From Kiloniellales bacterium (GTDB lineage Bacteria > Pseudomonadota > Alphaproteobacteria > Kiloniellales > JAKSBE01), in contig JASJAL010000414.1 in NCBI GenBank assembly GCA_030067055.1, forward strand, positions 1 to 7,213: a stretch of DNA of 7,213 nucleotides, given 5' to 3'. Below are positions 1 to 5,575 of the stretch, in pieces. The translations under genes were made by a program, and so were the position numbers. Position 1 is the stretch's first letter. Each line of letters starts with the position of its first letter. Below the pieces are notes generated by a model. The model worked only from the letters and a program-made list of their open reading frames with translations. It was not told the DNA's origin and made no database searches.

Positions 1-809
1 TAGCGCCGGTCCATGGCGTCGAACCCGAGGCGGTCGACGTCGAGCCGTCGCAAGCCGCGGTCGGCGACCTCGGCGTCGATGCAGGCCTCGCCGTCGACCG
101 CGGCGAAATCGCGGACCCGACGCAGCAGCCTGCCGGCGATCCGGGGCGTGCCGCGCGAGCGGCGGGCGATCTCCTCGGCGCCTTCGGCGGTGATCTCGGT
201 GCCCAGGACGGAAGCGCCGCGGCGCACGATGCCGCCCAGCTCCTCGGGGGAGTAGAACTCCAGGCGCTGCTGGATGCCAAAGCGCTCGCGCAGCGGGGTG
301 GTCAGCAGGCCGGACCGGGTGGTGGCCCCGACCAGGGTGAAGGGCGGCAGCTCGATCCGCACCGAGCGCGCCGCCGGCCCCTCGCCGATCACCAGGTCGA
401 GCTGGAAGTCCTCCATCGCGGGATAGAGGATCTCCTCGACCGCCGGCGAGAGCCGGTGGATCTCGTCGATGAAGAGCACGTCGCGCGGCTCGAGGTTGGT
501 CAGGATCGCCGCCAGGTCGCCGGCGCGCGCGATCACCGGTCCCGAGGTCGACCGGAATCCAACACCCAATTCGCGCGCCACGATCTGTGCCAATGTGGTC
601 TTGCCAAGCCCGGGCGGGCCGAAGAACAGCGCATGGTCCATGGCCTCGCCGCGGGCGGCGGCCGCCTGTACGAAGACCCGCAGGTTCTCGCGCAGCCGCG
701 CCTGGCCGACGAAGTCCTCCAGGCGCTGCGGCCGCAGGCTGGCCTCCGCCTGATCGGTGGCTCCGGTCTCCGGCGCCACGAGACGGCCATCCGAACGGGG
801 ATCGGTCAT
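1..809 (-). CDS. ruvB: Holliday junction branch-migration ATPase RuvB (3' end cut off)
   Basis: RuvB is the AAA+ motor that forms hexameric rings on DNA and, docked on RuvA, drives Holliday-junction branch migration. The 269 codons present of roughly 340-350 cover both AAA+ subdomains and the start of the C-terminal winged-helix domain. Visible motifs are Walker [10 protein letters not shown] (residues 64-72, K70), Walker [10 protein letters not shown] (112-120, D115/E116), sensor 1 GATTR (161-165), the arginine-finger segment TPLRERFG (R174) and the sensor-2 region [12 protein letters not shown] (220-231). The DNA-binding end lies beyond base 1. The ATG overlaps the ruvA stop codon as ATGA, so it is probably translated by reinitiation in one operon with ruvC and ruvA. 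No frameshift is seen. The identity is secure from the motifs and neighbours. Confidence 0.98.
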   Translation of the reverse strand, partial: MTDPRSDGRLVAPETGATDQAEASLRPQRLEDFVGQARLRENLRVFVQAAAARGEAMDHALFFGPPGLGKTTLAQIVARELGVGFRSTSGPVIARAGDLAAILTNLEPRDVLFIDEIHRLSPAVEEILYPAMEDFQLDLVIGEGPAARSVRIELPPFTLVGATTRSGLLTTPLRERFGIQQRLEFYSPEELGGIVRRGASVLGTEITAEGAEEIARRSRGTPRIAGRLLRRVRDFAAVDGEACIDAEVADRGLRRLDVDRLGFDAMDRR

Positions 810-1405
810 GACGCCAGTTCCTTCAGGCCCTCGCGGATCAAGGTCTCGACCTCGGCCTCGGCGCCCAGGCGACGGCTCGCCTCGACGACTACGCCGAAGG
901 CCTCGCTACGCCCGTAGCCGAGGTTGACCAGGGCGGAGACCGCATCCTCGGTGGTCGTCTCGACCCCGCCTTCGGTCGCGACCAATACTGGCCCGAGCGC
1001 GATGCCGTCGACCTTCTCGCGCAGCTCGGCGGCGATCCGTCCGGCCAGCTTCGGGCCCACTCCGTTAGCCCTGGCGAGGGCAGCCTTGTCCTGCGCGGCG
1101 ATCGCCTTGGCGAGCTCCTGGGGCGGCAGGGCCGAGAGGATCGCCATGGCGTGCCGCGTGCCGACTCCCTGGACCGTCTGCAGCAAGCGGAACCAGTCCT
1201 GCTCGGCCCGGTCGATGAAGCCGTACAGACGGATCTGGTCCTCGCGCACATGGGTCTCGATCAGCAGGCTGACGCCGCCGCCCTTGGCCGGCAGCCGGCC
1301 GAGGGTCCGGGCCGAGGCATAGACCAGGTAGCCGACGCCGCCGACGTCGAGGATCATGTGATCCTCGTCGGTGAAATCGACCAGGCCGGTCAGCTTGCCG
1401 ATCAT
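806..1405 (-). CDS. ruvA: Holliday junction DNA-binding subunit RuvA
   Basis: RuvA forms tetramers that clamp the four-way junction and load RuvB rings on opposite arms. The 199-aa product has the usual family length. It begins [11 protein letters not shown] and has the N-terminal OB-fold with [11 protein letters not shown] (about 20-30). The helix-hairpin-helix repeats follow: [13 protein letters not shown] and [16 protein letters not shown] supply the GVG turns that contact DNA backbone. The C-terminal domain ([13 protein letters not shown] onward), which binds RuvB, is complete. An upstream in-frame extension to 1534 exists. I reject it because family members start at MIGKL, a strong Shine-Dalgarno lies just before this ATG, and the extension would overlap the ruvC C-terminus in another frame. 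The ATG overlaps the ruvC stop as ATGA. Confidence 0.98.
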   Translation of the reverse strand: MIGKLTGLVDFTDEDHMILDVGGVGYLVYASARTLGRLPAKGGGVSLLIETHVREDQIRLYGFIDRAEQDWFRLLQTVQGVGTRHAMAILSALPPQELAKAIAAQDKAALARANGVGPKLAGRIAAELREKVDGIALGPVLVATEGGVETTTEDAVSALVNLGYGRSEAFGVVVEASRRLGAEAEVETLIREGLKELAS

Positions 1406-1929
1406 GCCGGCTCCTCCAAGGCCGCCGTCTCGCGGCGGGCCGTGTCGTTCCAGCGCCGGCGCGTCGCACGGTGGTGGACATGGCATATGGCCACCGCCAG
1501 CGCGTCGGCGGCATCCGCCGAGCGCACGCCGCAACCCGGCAGCAACTGGCGGACCATGACCCCGACCTGCTCCTTGCTCGCCTGGCCGGTCCCGACGATC
1601 GACTTCTTGACCACCAGCGGCAGGTACTCCGACACCGCCAGGCCGGCCAGCGCCGGAGTCATCAGGGCGATCCCCCGGGCCATGCCCAGCTTGAGGGTCG
1701 AGTCCGGGTTGCGGTTAACCAAGGTCTCCTCGACTGCGGCTTCCTGCGGCGCCTGCGCCGCGATCATCGCCAACAGCGCCTCGTGTAGTTCGCGTAGCCG
1801 CCGGTCCAGGGACTGGGCCGGATCGGCCTCGATCACGCCATGCGCCACATGGCGAAGGCGATTGCCCTCGGCCTCGATCACGCCCCAGCCGGTGCGCCGA
1901 AGCCCGGGGTCCAAACCGACCACCCGCAT
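1402..1929 (-). CDS. ruvC: Crossover junction endodeoxyribonuclease RuvC
   Basis: RuvC is the dimeric resolvase that nicks two opposing strands of a Holliday junction bound by RuvAB. The 175-aa protein has an RNase H-like fold with the four acidic metal ligands in place: D7 (MRVVGLDPG), E67 ([10 protein letters not shown]), D139 and D142 ([14 protein letters not shown]). The segment [16 protein letters not shown] (74-89) matches the conserved family helix. The C-terminal tail after about residue 155 is Arg/Glu/Ala-rich and less conserved. The start is well supported: the minus strand has AAGGAGG at 1943-1937, seven bases before the ATG. It lies 28 bases downstream of yebC and overlaps ruvA by four bases, the usual alphaproteobacterial order. 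All catalytic residues are present, so it should be active. Confidence 0.98.
   Translation of the reverse strand: MRVVGLDPGLRRTGWGVIEAEGNRLRHVAHGVIEADPAQSLDRRLRELHEALLAMIAAQAPQEAAVEETLVNRNPDSTLKLGMARGIALMTPALAGLAVSEYLPLVVKKSIVGTGQASKEQVGVMVRQLLPGCGVRSADAADALAVAICHVHHRATRRRWNDTARRETAALEEPA
1411..1417 (-). promoter_or_regulatory. Ribosome binding site fixing the ruvA start
   Basis: On the minus strand this reads GGAGGAG, five bases before the ATG at 1405. It is embedded in the 3' end of ruvC. It supports starting ruvA at MIGKL rather than at the longer upstream in-frame ATG, and it allows ruvA to recruit ribosomes itself as well as by coupling. Confidence 0.8.
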
Positions 1930-1957
1930 GCTCTCCCCTCCTTCTCCACCTTCGCGG

Positions 1958-2707
1958 TCAGGCCGTCATTCGAGCCAAGACCTCGTCGGCGATTTCGAAG
2001 TTGGCCGAGACTCTTTGCACGTCGTCGCTGTCCTCCAGCGTGTCCAAAAGCTTGATCAGCCCATCGGCCTGGGCCTCGTCGACCGGAACAGTTGTCTGCG
2101 GCTTCCAGGTCAGCCCGGCTTCCCGCGGCTCGCCGAATCGTGCGGCGAGCGAATCGCGCACCTCCGAGAACACCTCCGGCGCGCAAACGACCTCATGGCC
2201 CTCGGCGTTGGACTCGACGTTGTCCGCGCCGGCTTCGGCCGCGGCCTCGAAGATACCGTCGGCATCCGCGGCATCGCCGCCGTAAAGGATCGAGCCGACC
2301 CGTTCGAACATGAAGGCGACGCTGTTGGTTTCGCCCAGGGCGCCGCCGTGCTTGCTGAAGGCGGCGCGGACCTCCGAGGCAGTCCGGTTGCGGTTGTCGG
2401 TCAAGGCCTCGACGATGACCGCCACACCGCCGGGGCCGTAGCCTTCGTAGCGGATCTCCTCGAAATTGGTATCATCGTCACCGCCACTGGCCTTTTTGAT
2501 CGCCCGCTCGATGTTGTCCTTCGGCATGTTCGCCGCACGCGCCGCCGCGATCGCTGTGCGCAGGCGTGGGTTCATGTCCGGATCCGGCAGGCCCGTCTTC
2601 GCGGCAACCGTCAGTTCGCGCGACAGTTTGGCAAACTGCTTGGCGCGCTTCTTGTCCTGCGCGCCCTTGCGAAACATGATGTTCTTGAACTGTGAATGAC
2701 CGGCCAT
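1958..2707 (-). CDS. yebC: YebC/PmpR family protein (TACO1-like translation factor)
   Basis: This is a 249-aa member of the YebC/PmpR (TIGR01033, TACO1) family. The family was long annotated as transcriptional regulators and more recently tied to translation, including relief of ribosome stalling at proline-rich stretches. Which role applies here cannot be read from the sequence. The N-terminus [10 protein letters not shown] and the basic helix [16 protein letters not shown] (13-28) are characteristic. [12 protein letters not shown] (61-72), [14 protein letters not shown] (87-100) and LTDNRNRT (102-109) are family signatures. The C-terminus [19 protein letters not shown] is also conserved, so all domains are intact. 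The start is fixed by the conserved MAGHS, although the Shine-Dalgarno (TTGGGGCG) is modest. It is the first gene of the yebC-ruvCAB cluster, a long-known association of unclear meaning. Confidence 0.97.
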   Translation of the reverse strand: MAGHSQFKNIMFRKGAQDKKRAKQFAKLSRELTVAAKTGLPDPDMNPRLRTAIAAARAANMPKDNIERAIKKASGGDDDTNFEEIRYEGYGPGGVAVIVEALTDNRNRTASEVRAAFSKHGGALGETNSVAFMFERVGSILYGGDAADADGIFEAAAEAGADNVESNAEGHEVVCAPEVFSEVRDSLAARFGEPREAGLTWKPQTTVPVDEAQADGLIKLLDTLEDSDDVQRVSANFEIADEVLARMTA

Positions 2708-2939
2708 CGTCGCCCCAATCTACATCTCGGGGTGAAGTCGAGAAATTTACCATATTTTGTGGTGGACAACCTCGGACTTCGCCGAGGGATAGTCAACCAA
2801 TATGGCGACATTTGGGCGTCCGAACCCAGCGATACCGGGCGATTCAGCGCAAAATGACGTCTTTACCGCGGTACAAGTCCGACCCGCCAGACTTCAGCGA
2901 CAGGTAGACGTCGTATCGCCGCCGCGCGAACGAGGACAG
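2708..2939. other. Intergenic region, yebC leader and upstream DNA
   Basis: This stretch has no convincing gene. The part nearest yebC (about 2740-2810) is clearly more AT-rich than the rest of the window and is the natural place for the promoter of yebC-ruvCAB. On the minus strand TTGACT (2796-2791) and TTGTCC (2769-2764) resemble -35 boxes and TAAATT (2749-2744) resembles a -10 box. However, TTGTCC to TAAATT is only 14 bases and TTGACT has no good partner, so no promoter is assigned firmly. The plus-strand frame opening at ATG 2802 continues into the small ORF, but has no Shine-Dalgarno and codon choice unlike the neighbouring genes. Confidence 0.5.
2750..2805. repeat. Nested inverted repeats upstream of yebC
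   Basis: An inner perfect 6-bp stem, CCTCGG (2770-2775) and CCGAGG (2782-2787), has a six-base loop. It lies inside an outer 7-bp inverted repeat, CCATATT (2750-2756) and AATATGG (2799-2805). The whole sits 43-98 bases upstream of the yebC start codon. There is no T-run on either strand, so it does not look like an intrinsic terminator. It may be an operator, a cruciform-prone site or a leader hairpin, or chance. Confidence 0.45.
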
Positions 2940-3242
2940 ATGCAGCCGAAGATAGAACTTCCGTATATCGATCCCGAGCCGCCGGGCACCGCAGGCACGA
3001 TCGCCGAGGCGGAGATCGAACGGCTCCAAGCCGAGTTCAAGCGATTACTCCGCCACAATGAAGACTATCGCCAGATCTGCGGCGCTCTCACCCCGGTTCG
3101 CTGGGCGCAAGCATGCCCCCGACGCGGACCGGCTCGACGCGCGCCGCAAGGCCGTTGGCCTCCAAGGTCTCGACGAAGACCCCGCAAAGCGTGCCCGGGC
3201 CCTTGGCCGGCGTCAGGCGCTCGGTCGGCAGCTTGCGGGTGA
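2940..3242 (+). CDS. Hypothetical small protein, antisense overlap with the phosphoesterase gene
   Basis: I do not recognise this 100-aa ORF. The ATG at 2940 is preceded by GAGGA with a three-base gap, a short but usable Shine-Dalgarno spacing. An in-frame ATG at 2802 would add 46 residues but has no such signal. Residues 1-50 look protein-like: an acidic, Pro-rich start (MQPKIELPYIDPEPPGT), then an amphipathic helix of about 30 residues with heptad-like spacing at I26, L29, F33 and L36. From about residue 51 the composition changes to Arg/Pro/Ala-rich, as expected where it runs antisense to the end of the phosphoesterase gene (3088-3242). No membrane segment or signal peptide is visible. It may be a real lineage-specific protein, a decayed gene whose end was lost, or a chance frame. 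Confidence is low. Confidence 0.32.
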   Translation: MQPKIELPYIDPEPPGTAGTIAEAEIERLQAEFKRLLRHNEDYRQICGALTPVRWAQACPRRGPARRAPQGRWPPRSRRRPRKACPGPWPASGARSAACG

Positions 3243-3900
3243 AACGTGCGATCGGCACCGCTTTGTCCATGCCGATCACCGAGTCATAGTCGCCACACAT
3301 CCCGGCGTCGCTGAGGTAAGCGCTGCCGCCCGGCAGGATCATGGCATCGGCCGTCGGCACGTGTGTATGGGTCCCGACGCAGAGCGAGACCCGGCCGTCG
3401 ACCACGTGCCCCATGGTCATCTTCTCGCTGGTCGTCTCGGCGTGAAAGTCCAGCACCGCAGCATCGACCGTGGCGCCCAGGCGCTGTTTGGCCAGTTCCC
3501 GCTCGACGCAGGCGAAGGGATCGTCCAGCGGATCCATGAACAGCCGGCCCATCACGTTGAGGACCAGGACCTTCTTGCCGCCCGGCGCCTCGAAAACCGC
3601 GGCGCCGCGGCCGGGTGTTCCCTCCGGATAGTTTTGCGGCCGCAGCAGACGCGGTTCCCGGCCGATGAAGTTGAGGGCCTCGCGCTGATCCCAGGAATGG
3701 TTGCCGCCCGTGATGACGTCCACCCCTGCGGCGAAGAGCTCCTGGCAGACTTTCTCGGTGATGCCGAAGCCGCCGGCGGCGTTCTCGCCGTTGGCGATGA
3801 CGAAATCCAGGTCGAGCTTGCGGCGCAGCCGTGGCAGATGCTCAACCACCACCTCGCGACCGGAGCGGCCATTGATGTCGCCGCAGAACAGAATCCTCAT
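3088..3900 (-). CDS. ymdB: TIGR00282/YmdB family metallophosphoesterase
   Basis: This is a 270-aa cytoplasmic calcineurin-like phosphoesterase of the YmdB/DR1281 family, which binds two metals. Bacillus YmdB hydrolyses 2',3'-cyclic nucleotides and affects biofilm and motility decisions; the substrate in this organism is unknown. The metal and catalytic motifs are complete: GDING (D8), NGEN (E39, N40), GGNHSWD (N67, H68), DFHAE (H153) and GTHTH (H178, H180). The length is normal and there is no signal peptide. The start MRILFCGDI matches the family's MRILFxGDI. It overlaps the upstream cyclo-ligase gene by ATGA, so the two are probably co-translated. The last 155 bases are antisense to the small plus-strand ORF. 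The family call is secure; the symbol is by homology only. Confidence 0.95.
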   Translation of the reverse strand: MRILFCGDINGRSGREVVVEHLPRLRRKLDLDFVIANGENAAGGFGITEKVCQELFAAGVDVITGGNHSWDQREALNFIGREPRLLRPQNYPEGTPGRGAAVFEAPGGKKVLVLNVMGRLFMDPLDDPFACVERELAKQRLGATVDAAVLDFHAETTSEKMTMGHVVDGRVSLCVGTHTHVPTADAMILPGGSAYLSDAGMCGDYDSVIGMDKAVPIARFTRKLPTERLTPAKGPGTLCGVFVETLEANGLAARVEPVRVGGMLAPSEPG

Positions 3901-4493
3901 CTCCGTTCCACTCCCGCCGCGCCGCGTTCCGGCGTCATCACCTCACGCTCGGTGACGATCCAGTCGAGGGGCTCGTCTCCGGCCTCGACCGGAACTGCGT
4001 CGACTTCCTGGGCCGCGAAGGCAAGACCGACCGCGAGGACCGGTCGGCGTCCGCGCAGGGTTGCAAGGGTCCGGTCGTAGAAGCCGCCGCCGTAGCCGAG
4101 CCTGAAGCCCCGGCGGTCGAAGGCGAGCAAAGGCACCAGCAGGAGATCGGGCTCCAGCACCGGGCAATCCGCGCCCGGCACCTGCGTGCCGAAGGCCGCC
4201 GGCTCCAAAGAGACATCAGGCTTCCAGCCGCGGAAGACCAGCGGGGCACCCGATTCGACCACCACCGGAAGGCAGAGCCGTTGGCCCCGCGTCGCCAAGG
4301 CCGAGAGGATCGGGCGCGGATCCAGTTCGTCGCGCAGCGGCCAATAGCCCGATACCGTCGCGTCGGCGGGGATCGCAAGCGAATCGAGCAGACGCCTGCA
4401 GACCACGGCCGAAACCCCGCTGCTTGCAGCCTCGCGCCGCCGCTGCCGAGACGTGCGCCGCAGGGCGGCCTTGGCTTCGAAAATCTCGGTCAT
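3897..4493 (-). CDS. fau: 5-formyltetrahydrofolate cyclo-ligase
   Basis: The enzyme (MTHFS; YgfA/Fau in E. coli) uses ATP to convert 5-formyltetrahydrofolate to 5,10-methenyltetrahydrofolate, returning a stored or inhibitory folate to one-carbon metabolism. The 198-aa product has normal length. It shows the basic N-terminal helix KAALRRTSRQRRRE (8-21), the substrate-site segment GYWPLRDELDPRP (49-61), and the nucleotide/Mg loop PLLAFDRRGFRLGYGGGFYD (121-140). The C-terminal DEPLDWIVTE (173-182) is also typical. I chose the ATG at 4493, preceded by TGGAG on the minus strand. The frame stays open to an ATG at 4676, but that stretch is the 6S RNA gene. Lying just downstream of zapA and 6S RNA reproduces the conserved zapA-ssrS-ygfA order of proteobacteria. 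Confidence 0.95.
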   Translation of the reverse strand: MTEIFEAKAALRRTSRQRRREAASSGVSAVVCRRLLDSLAIPADATVSGYWPLRDELDPRPILSALATRGQRLCLPVVVESGAPLVFRGWKPDVSLEPAAFGTQVPGADCPVLEPDLLLVPLLAFDRRGFRLGYGGGFYDRTLATLRGRRPVLAVGLAFAAQEVDAVPVEAGDEPLDWIVTEREVMTPERGAAGVERR

Positions 4494-4531
4494 GAACTCC
4501 AGGTAACCCGGAAACGAGAGCGGACAGGAAG

Positions 4532-4690
4532 GGCGGTGCCGTAAAGGCCGTTGGCCGGATATCATCCTCTGTGGCCTGCTTACGCAGGTGGGCGCCATAT
4601 ACCGAAACCACGGCTCCGGCAGGGACAGCTCCCTAGAGGGTCGTATTGGCCCCAGGGATCGAAAGGCCTGACGCACCCCACAGCACCGCC
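4532..4690 (-). ncRNA. ssrS: 6S RNA
   Basis: 6S RNA imitates an open promoter, binds housekeeping RNA polymerase and restrains transcription in slow growth. The roughly 159-base candidate lies between zapA and the cyclo-ligase gene, the standard ssrS position. The ends form a perfect 8-bp closing stem, GGCGGTGC (4690-4683) with GCACCGCC (4539-4532). Inside, further arms pair: GGCC with GGCC, AUCC with GGAU, and CUG-G-GGCC with GGCC-A-CAG, giving the long interrupted rod. The 3' side of the central bubble holds a small perfect hairpin, CCTGC-GTAA-GCAGG (4588-4575), as in alphaproteobacterial 6S RNAs as I recall them. No poly-T terminator follows in the 38 bases before the cyclo-ligase start, so read-through and processing are likely. 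The exact ends are inferred from the stem. Confidence 0.88.
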
Positions 4691-4697
4691 GATGACT

Positions 4698-4703
4698 ATG
4701 CTA
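4698..4703 (-). promoter_or_regulatory. Possible -10 box of a 6S RNA promoter
   Basis: On the minus strand TAGCAT lies directly after the zapA stop codon and seven bases before the G at 4690, where the closing stem of the 6S RNA starts. The matching -35 would fall in the end of zapA, where only GCGAC-like sequence is seen. This is a weak match; 6S may instead be cut from the zapA transcript. Confidence 0.28.
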
Positions 4704-4704
4704 T

Positions 4705-5055
4705 CTAGGAGGTCCCGAGCGTCGCGGCAATGCGTTCCAGGCGCTGCGCGCAGGCCTCGAGGGCCTCGGCCACCTCGACTTCGCGCTCCTCGAAGGCGGC
4801 AATGACCTCCCCGTTGGCCTCGCCATTGCCGTTGCCGGCCGGGGCGTCATTATTCATCGCCTCGTGCAGCTCGTCGGCGATCAGCAGGCTCGCCATCACC
4901 AGTAGGCGCGGCTCGCCGATCTGGCCCACCGCCGCGGCTAGGTCGTTGACCCGCCGATCCACGTAGGCGCCGAGCCGGCGGAGATGGTCCTCGTGACCGT
5001 CGTCACAGGCGATGTCGTAGTTCCGGTTGTTGATCGTCAGGGTGATCTCGGCCAC
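4705..5055 (-). CDS. zapA: Cell division protein ZapA
   Basis: ZapA binds and cross-links FtsZ filaments to stabilise the division ring. The 116-aa product has the N-terminal alpha/beta domain EITLTINNRNYDIACDDG (3-20) with the typical beta hairpin. The dimerisation and helical region HEDHLRRLGAYVDRRVNDL (21-39) and the segment PRLLVMASLLIADELHEA (49-66) follow. A C-terminal helix (about 83-112) should form the coiled coil of the antiparallel tetramer. Between them is a low-complexity Asn/Gly stretch (68-83). The start is GTG, one base after the stop of the upstream coiled-coil gene, with GGAGAG five bases before it. An ATG at 5094 would overlap that gene more deeply and add residues not seen in ZapA. 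Its place just before 6S RNA is conserved in proteobacteria. Confidence 0.93.
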   Translation of the reverse strand: MAEITLTINNRNYDIACDDGHEDHLRRLGAYVDRRVNDLAAAVGQIGEPRLLVMASLLIADELHEAMNNDAPAGNGNGEANGEVIAAFEEREVEVAEALEACAQRLERIAATLGTS

Positions 5056-5056
5056 G

Positions 5057-5281
5057 TCAACTCTCCAGCATGCTCTGGATCCGCTTGATCGCACGGTCCA
5101 GCCGGACCGCGACCTGGTCCGCGGCCTCGTTCAGTTCCTCGTTCTCTCGCCGCGCCTGCTCCAGCGCCTCATTGAGGCGCGGATCTTCGACCTGCGCGGC
5201 GGGCGGGCTATCGACCGCGGCCCGTTCAAGGGCGTCAGTCGCCGATTTCAGACGCTGTGCTGCTTCGATCAGACGGGACAT
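5057..5281 (-). CDS. Short coiled-coil protein upstream of zapA (DUF4164-like)
   Basis: This 74-aa, soluble, almost wholly helical protein has no signal peptide or membrane segment. Two helices are visible: MSRLIEAAQRLKSATDALE (1-19) and a long charged helix (about 34-72) rich in Glu/Arg/Ala, split by a Pro/Ala loop (25-33). The layout and its place before zapA resemble the DUF4164 family of alphaproteobacteria, whose function is unknown; the family name is my inference. The heptad-like pattern suggests it oligomerises, and its position suggests a link to ZapA or the divisome. The ATG at 5281 was chosen because family-like sequence begins MSRL; the Shine-Dalgarno is weak. An in-frame ATG at 5458 would add 59 residues of unlike composition and would cover the proposed promoter. 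One base separates its TGA from the zapA GTG. Confidence 0.72.
   Translation of the reverse strand: MSRLIEAAQRLKSATDALERAAVDSPPAAQVEDPRLNEALEQARRENEELNEAADQVAVRLDRAIKRIQSMLES
5061..5066 (-). promoter_or_regulatory. Ribosome binding site fixing the zapA GTG start
   Basis: On the minus strand GGAGAG lies five bases upstream of the GTG at 5055, inside the final codons of the preceding gene. It favours the GTG start over the upstream in-frame ATG at 5094, and the arrangement suggests coupled translation of the two genes. Confidence 0.65.
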
Positions 5282-5329
5282 TTTCGCTGCTGCCGAATCC
5301 CAGAATTCTTCCCCAAACCAAGGATCTGC

Positions 5330-5359
5330 AGGATAGGCGCTGGCGCAGGCGCGGGTCAA
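5330..5359 (-). promoter_or_regulatory. Candidate promoter for the coiled-coil/zapA/6S unit
   Basis: On the minus strand TTGACC (5359-5354) is followed after 18 bases by TATCCT (5335-5330), a good -35 and a fair -10 for the alphaproteobacterial housekeeping sigma factor. Transcription would start near 5323, giving a leader of about 40 bases before the ATG at 5281. Confidence 0.5.
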
Positions 5360-5408
5360 CCGAACCGGGGCCGCACGGGCGCTCAGGCGACGGATAATGC
5401 CGGTTGAC
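5355..5408. repeat. Inverted repeat joining the two divergent -35 boxes
   Basis: GTCAACCG (5355-5362) and CGGTTGAC (5401-5408) are exact reverse complements separated by 38 bases. Each arm contains the TTGAC core of one of the two candidate promoters pointing away from each other, so the control region is symmetric about roughly 5381. Confidence 0.6.
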
Positions 5409-5432
5409 GCTCCAGGGCGGTGGCGGCATCTT
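5404..5432 (+). promoter_or_regulatory. Candidate promoter for tkt
   Basis: TTGACG (5404-5409) is followed after 17 bases by CATCTT (5427-5432), a strong -35 with a weak -10 (3 of 6). Transcription would begin near 5439, giving a leader of about 135 bases. The weak -10 overlaps a perfect inverted repeat, which fits a regulated promoter. This is sequence inspection only. Confidence 0.4.
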
Positions 5433-5453
5433 GCCCGCCCAAGACGGGCAAGA
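5429..5453. repeat. Perfect 9-bp inverted repeat over the predicted tkt start region
   Basis: TCTTGCCCG (5429-5437) and CGGGCAAGA (5445-5453) are exact reverse complements around a 7-base spacer. The repeat overlaps the proposed -10 box and start site. No T-run follows on either strand, so it is not a standard terminator. A repressor operator or a hairpin at the 5' end of the tkt mRNA are the obvious readings. Confidence 0.6.
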
Positions 5454-5462
5454 CCCAAGACG
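5438..5462 (+). repeat. Direct repeat CCCAAGACG in the tkt leader
   Basis: CCCAAGACG occurs at 5438-5446 and again at 5454-5462, a period of 16 bases. AAGAC occurs three times in 21 bases (5441, 5450, 5457). The copies interleave with the perfect inverted repeat, which could reflect a cluster of protein contact sites. Confidence 0.45.
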
Positions 5463-5532
5463 AGGCCGAATCGAGCCGGGCGGGGACTGGCCGGGATCGA
5501 AATCGCGTCGGGGTCAAGGACGCGGGGAGACG

Positions 5533-5553
5533 GATGCGGACCCCCGCCGCATC
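5533..5553 (+). repeat. Hairpin before the tkt start codon
   Basis: GATGCGG (5533-5539) and CCGCATC (5547-5553) form a perfect 7-bp stem with a 7-base loop, ending 22 bases before the ATG at 5576. An alternative stem, GCGGGG (5522-5527) with CCCCGC (5542-5547), would use part of the same RNA. Either could modulate translation of tkt. Confidence 0.45.
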
Positions 5554-5575
5554 AGAGCAAATGGCAGGTCATTCA

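Noticed and set aside
1406..1534. N-terminal extension of the ruvA frame
   Set aside because: It overlaps the ruvC C-terminus. RuvA proteins start at MIGKL, which has a strong ribosome binding site immediately upstream.
1151..2695. 514-codon open frame on the plus strand
   Set aside because: It runs antisense through ruvA, ruvC and yebC, whose protein motifs are intact. Its translation is low-information sequence typical of the reverse frame of GC-rich genes.
3058..4080. 340-codon open frame on the plus strand
   Set aside because: It is antisense to the complete phosphoesterase gene and the end of the cyclo-ligase gene and has no recognisable domain.
4494..4676. N-terminal extension of the cyclo-ligase frame
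   Set aside because: This stretch is accounted for by 6S RNA and its spacer. The family start and a Shine-Dalgarno support the ATG at 4493.
5429..5453. Intrinsic terminator at the 9-bp inverted repeat
   Set aside because: There is no T-run after the stem on either strand and the position lies between two divergent genes, where a terminator has no purpose.
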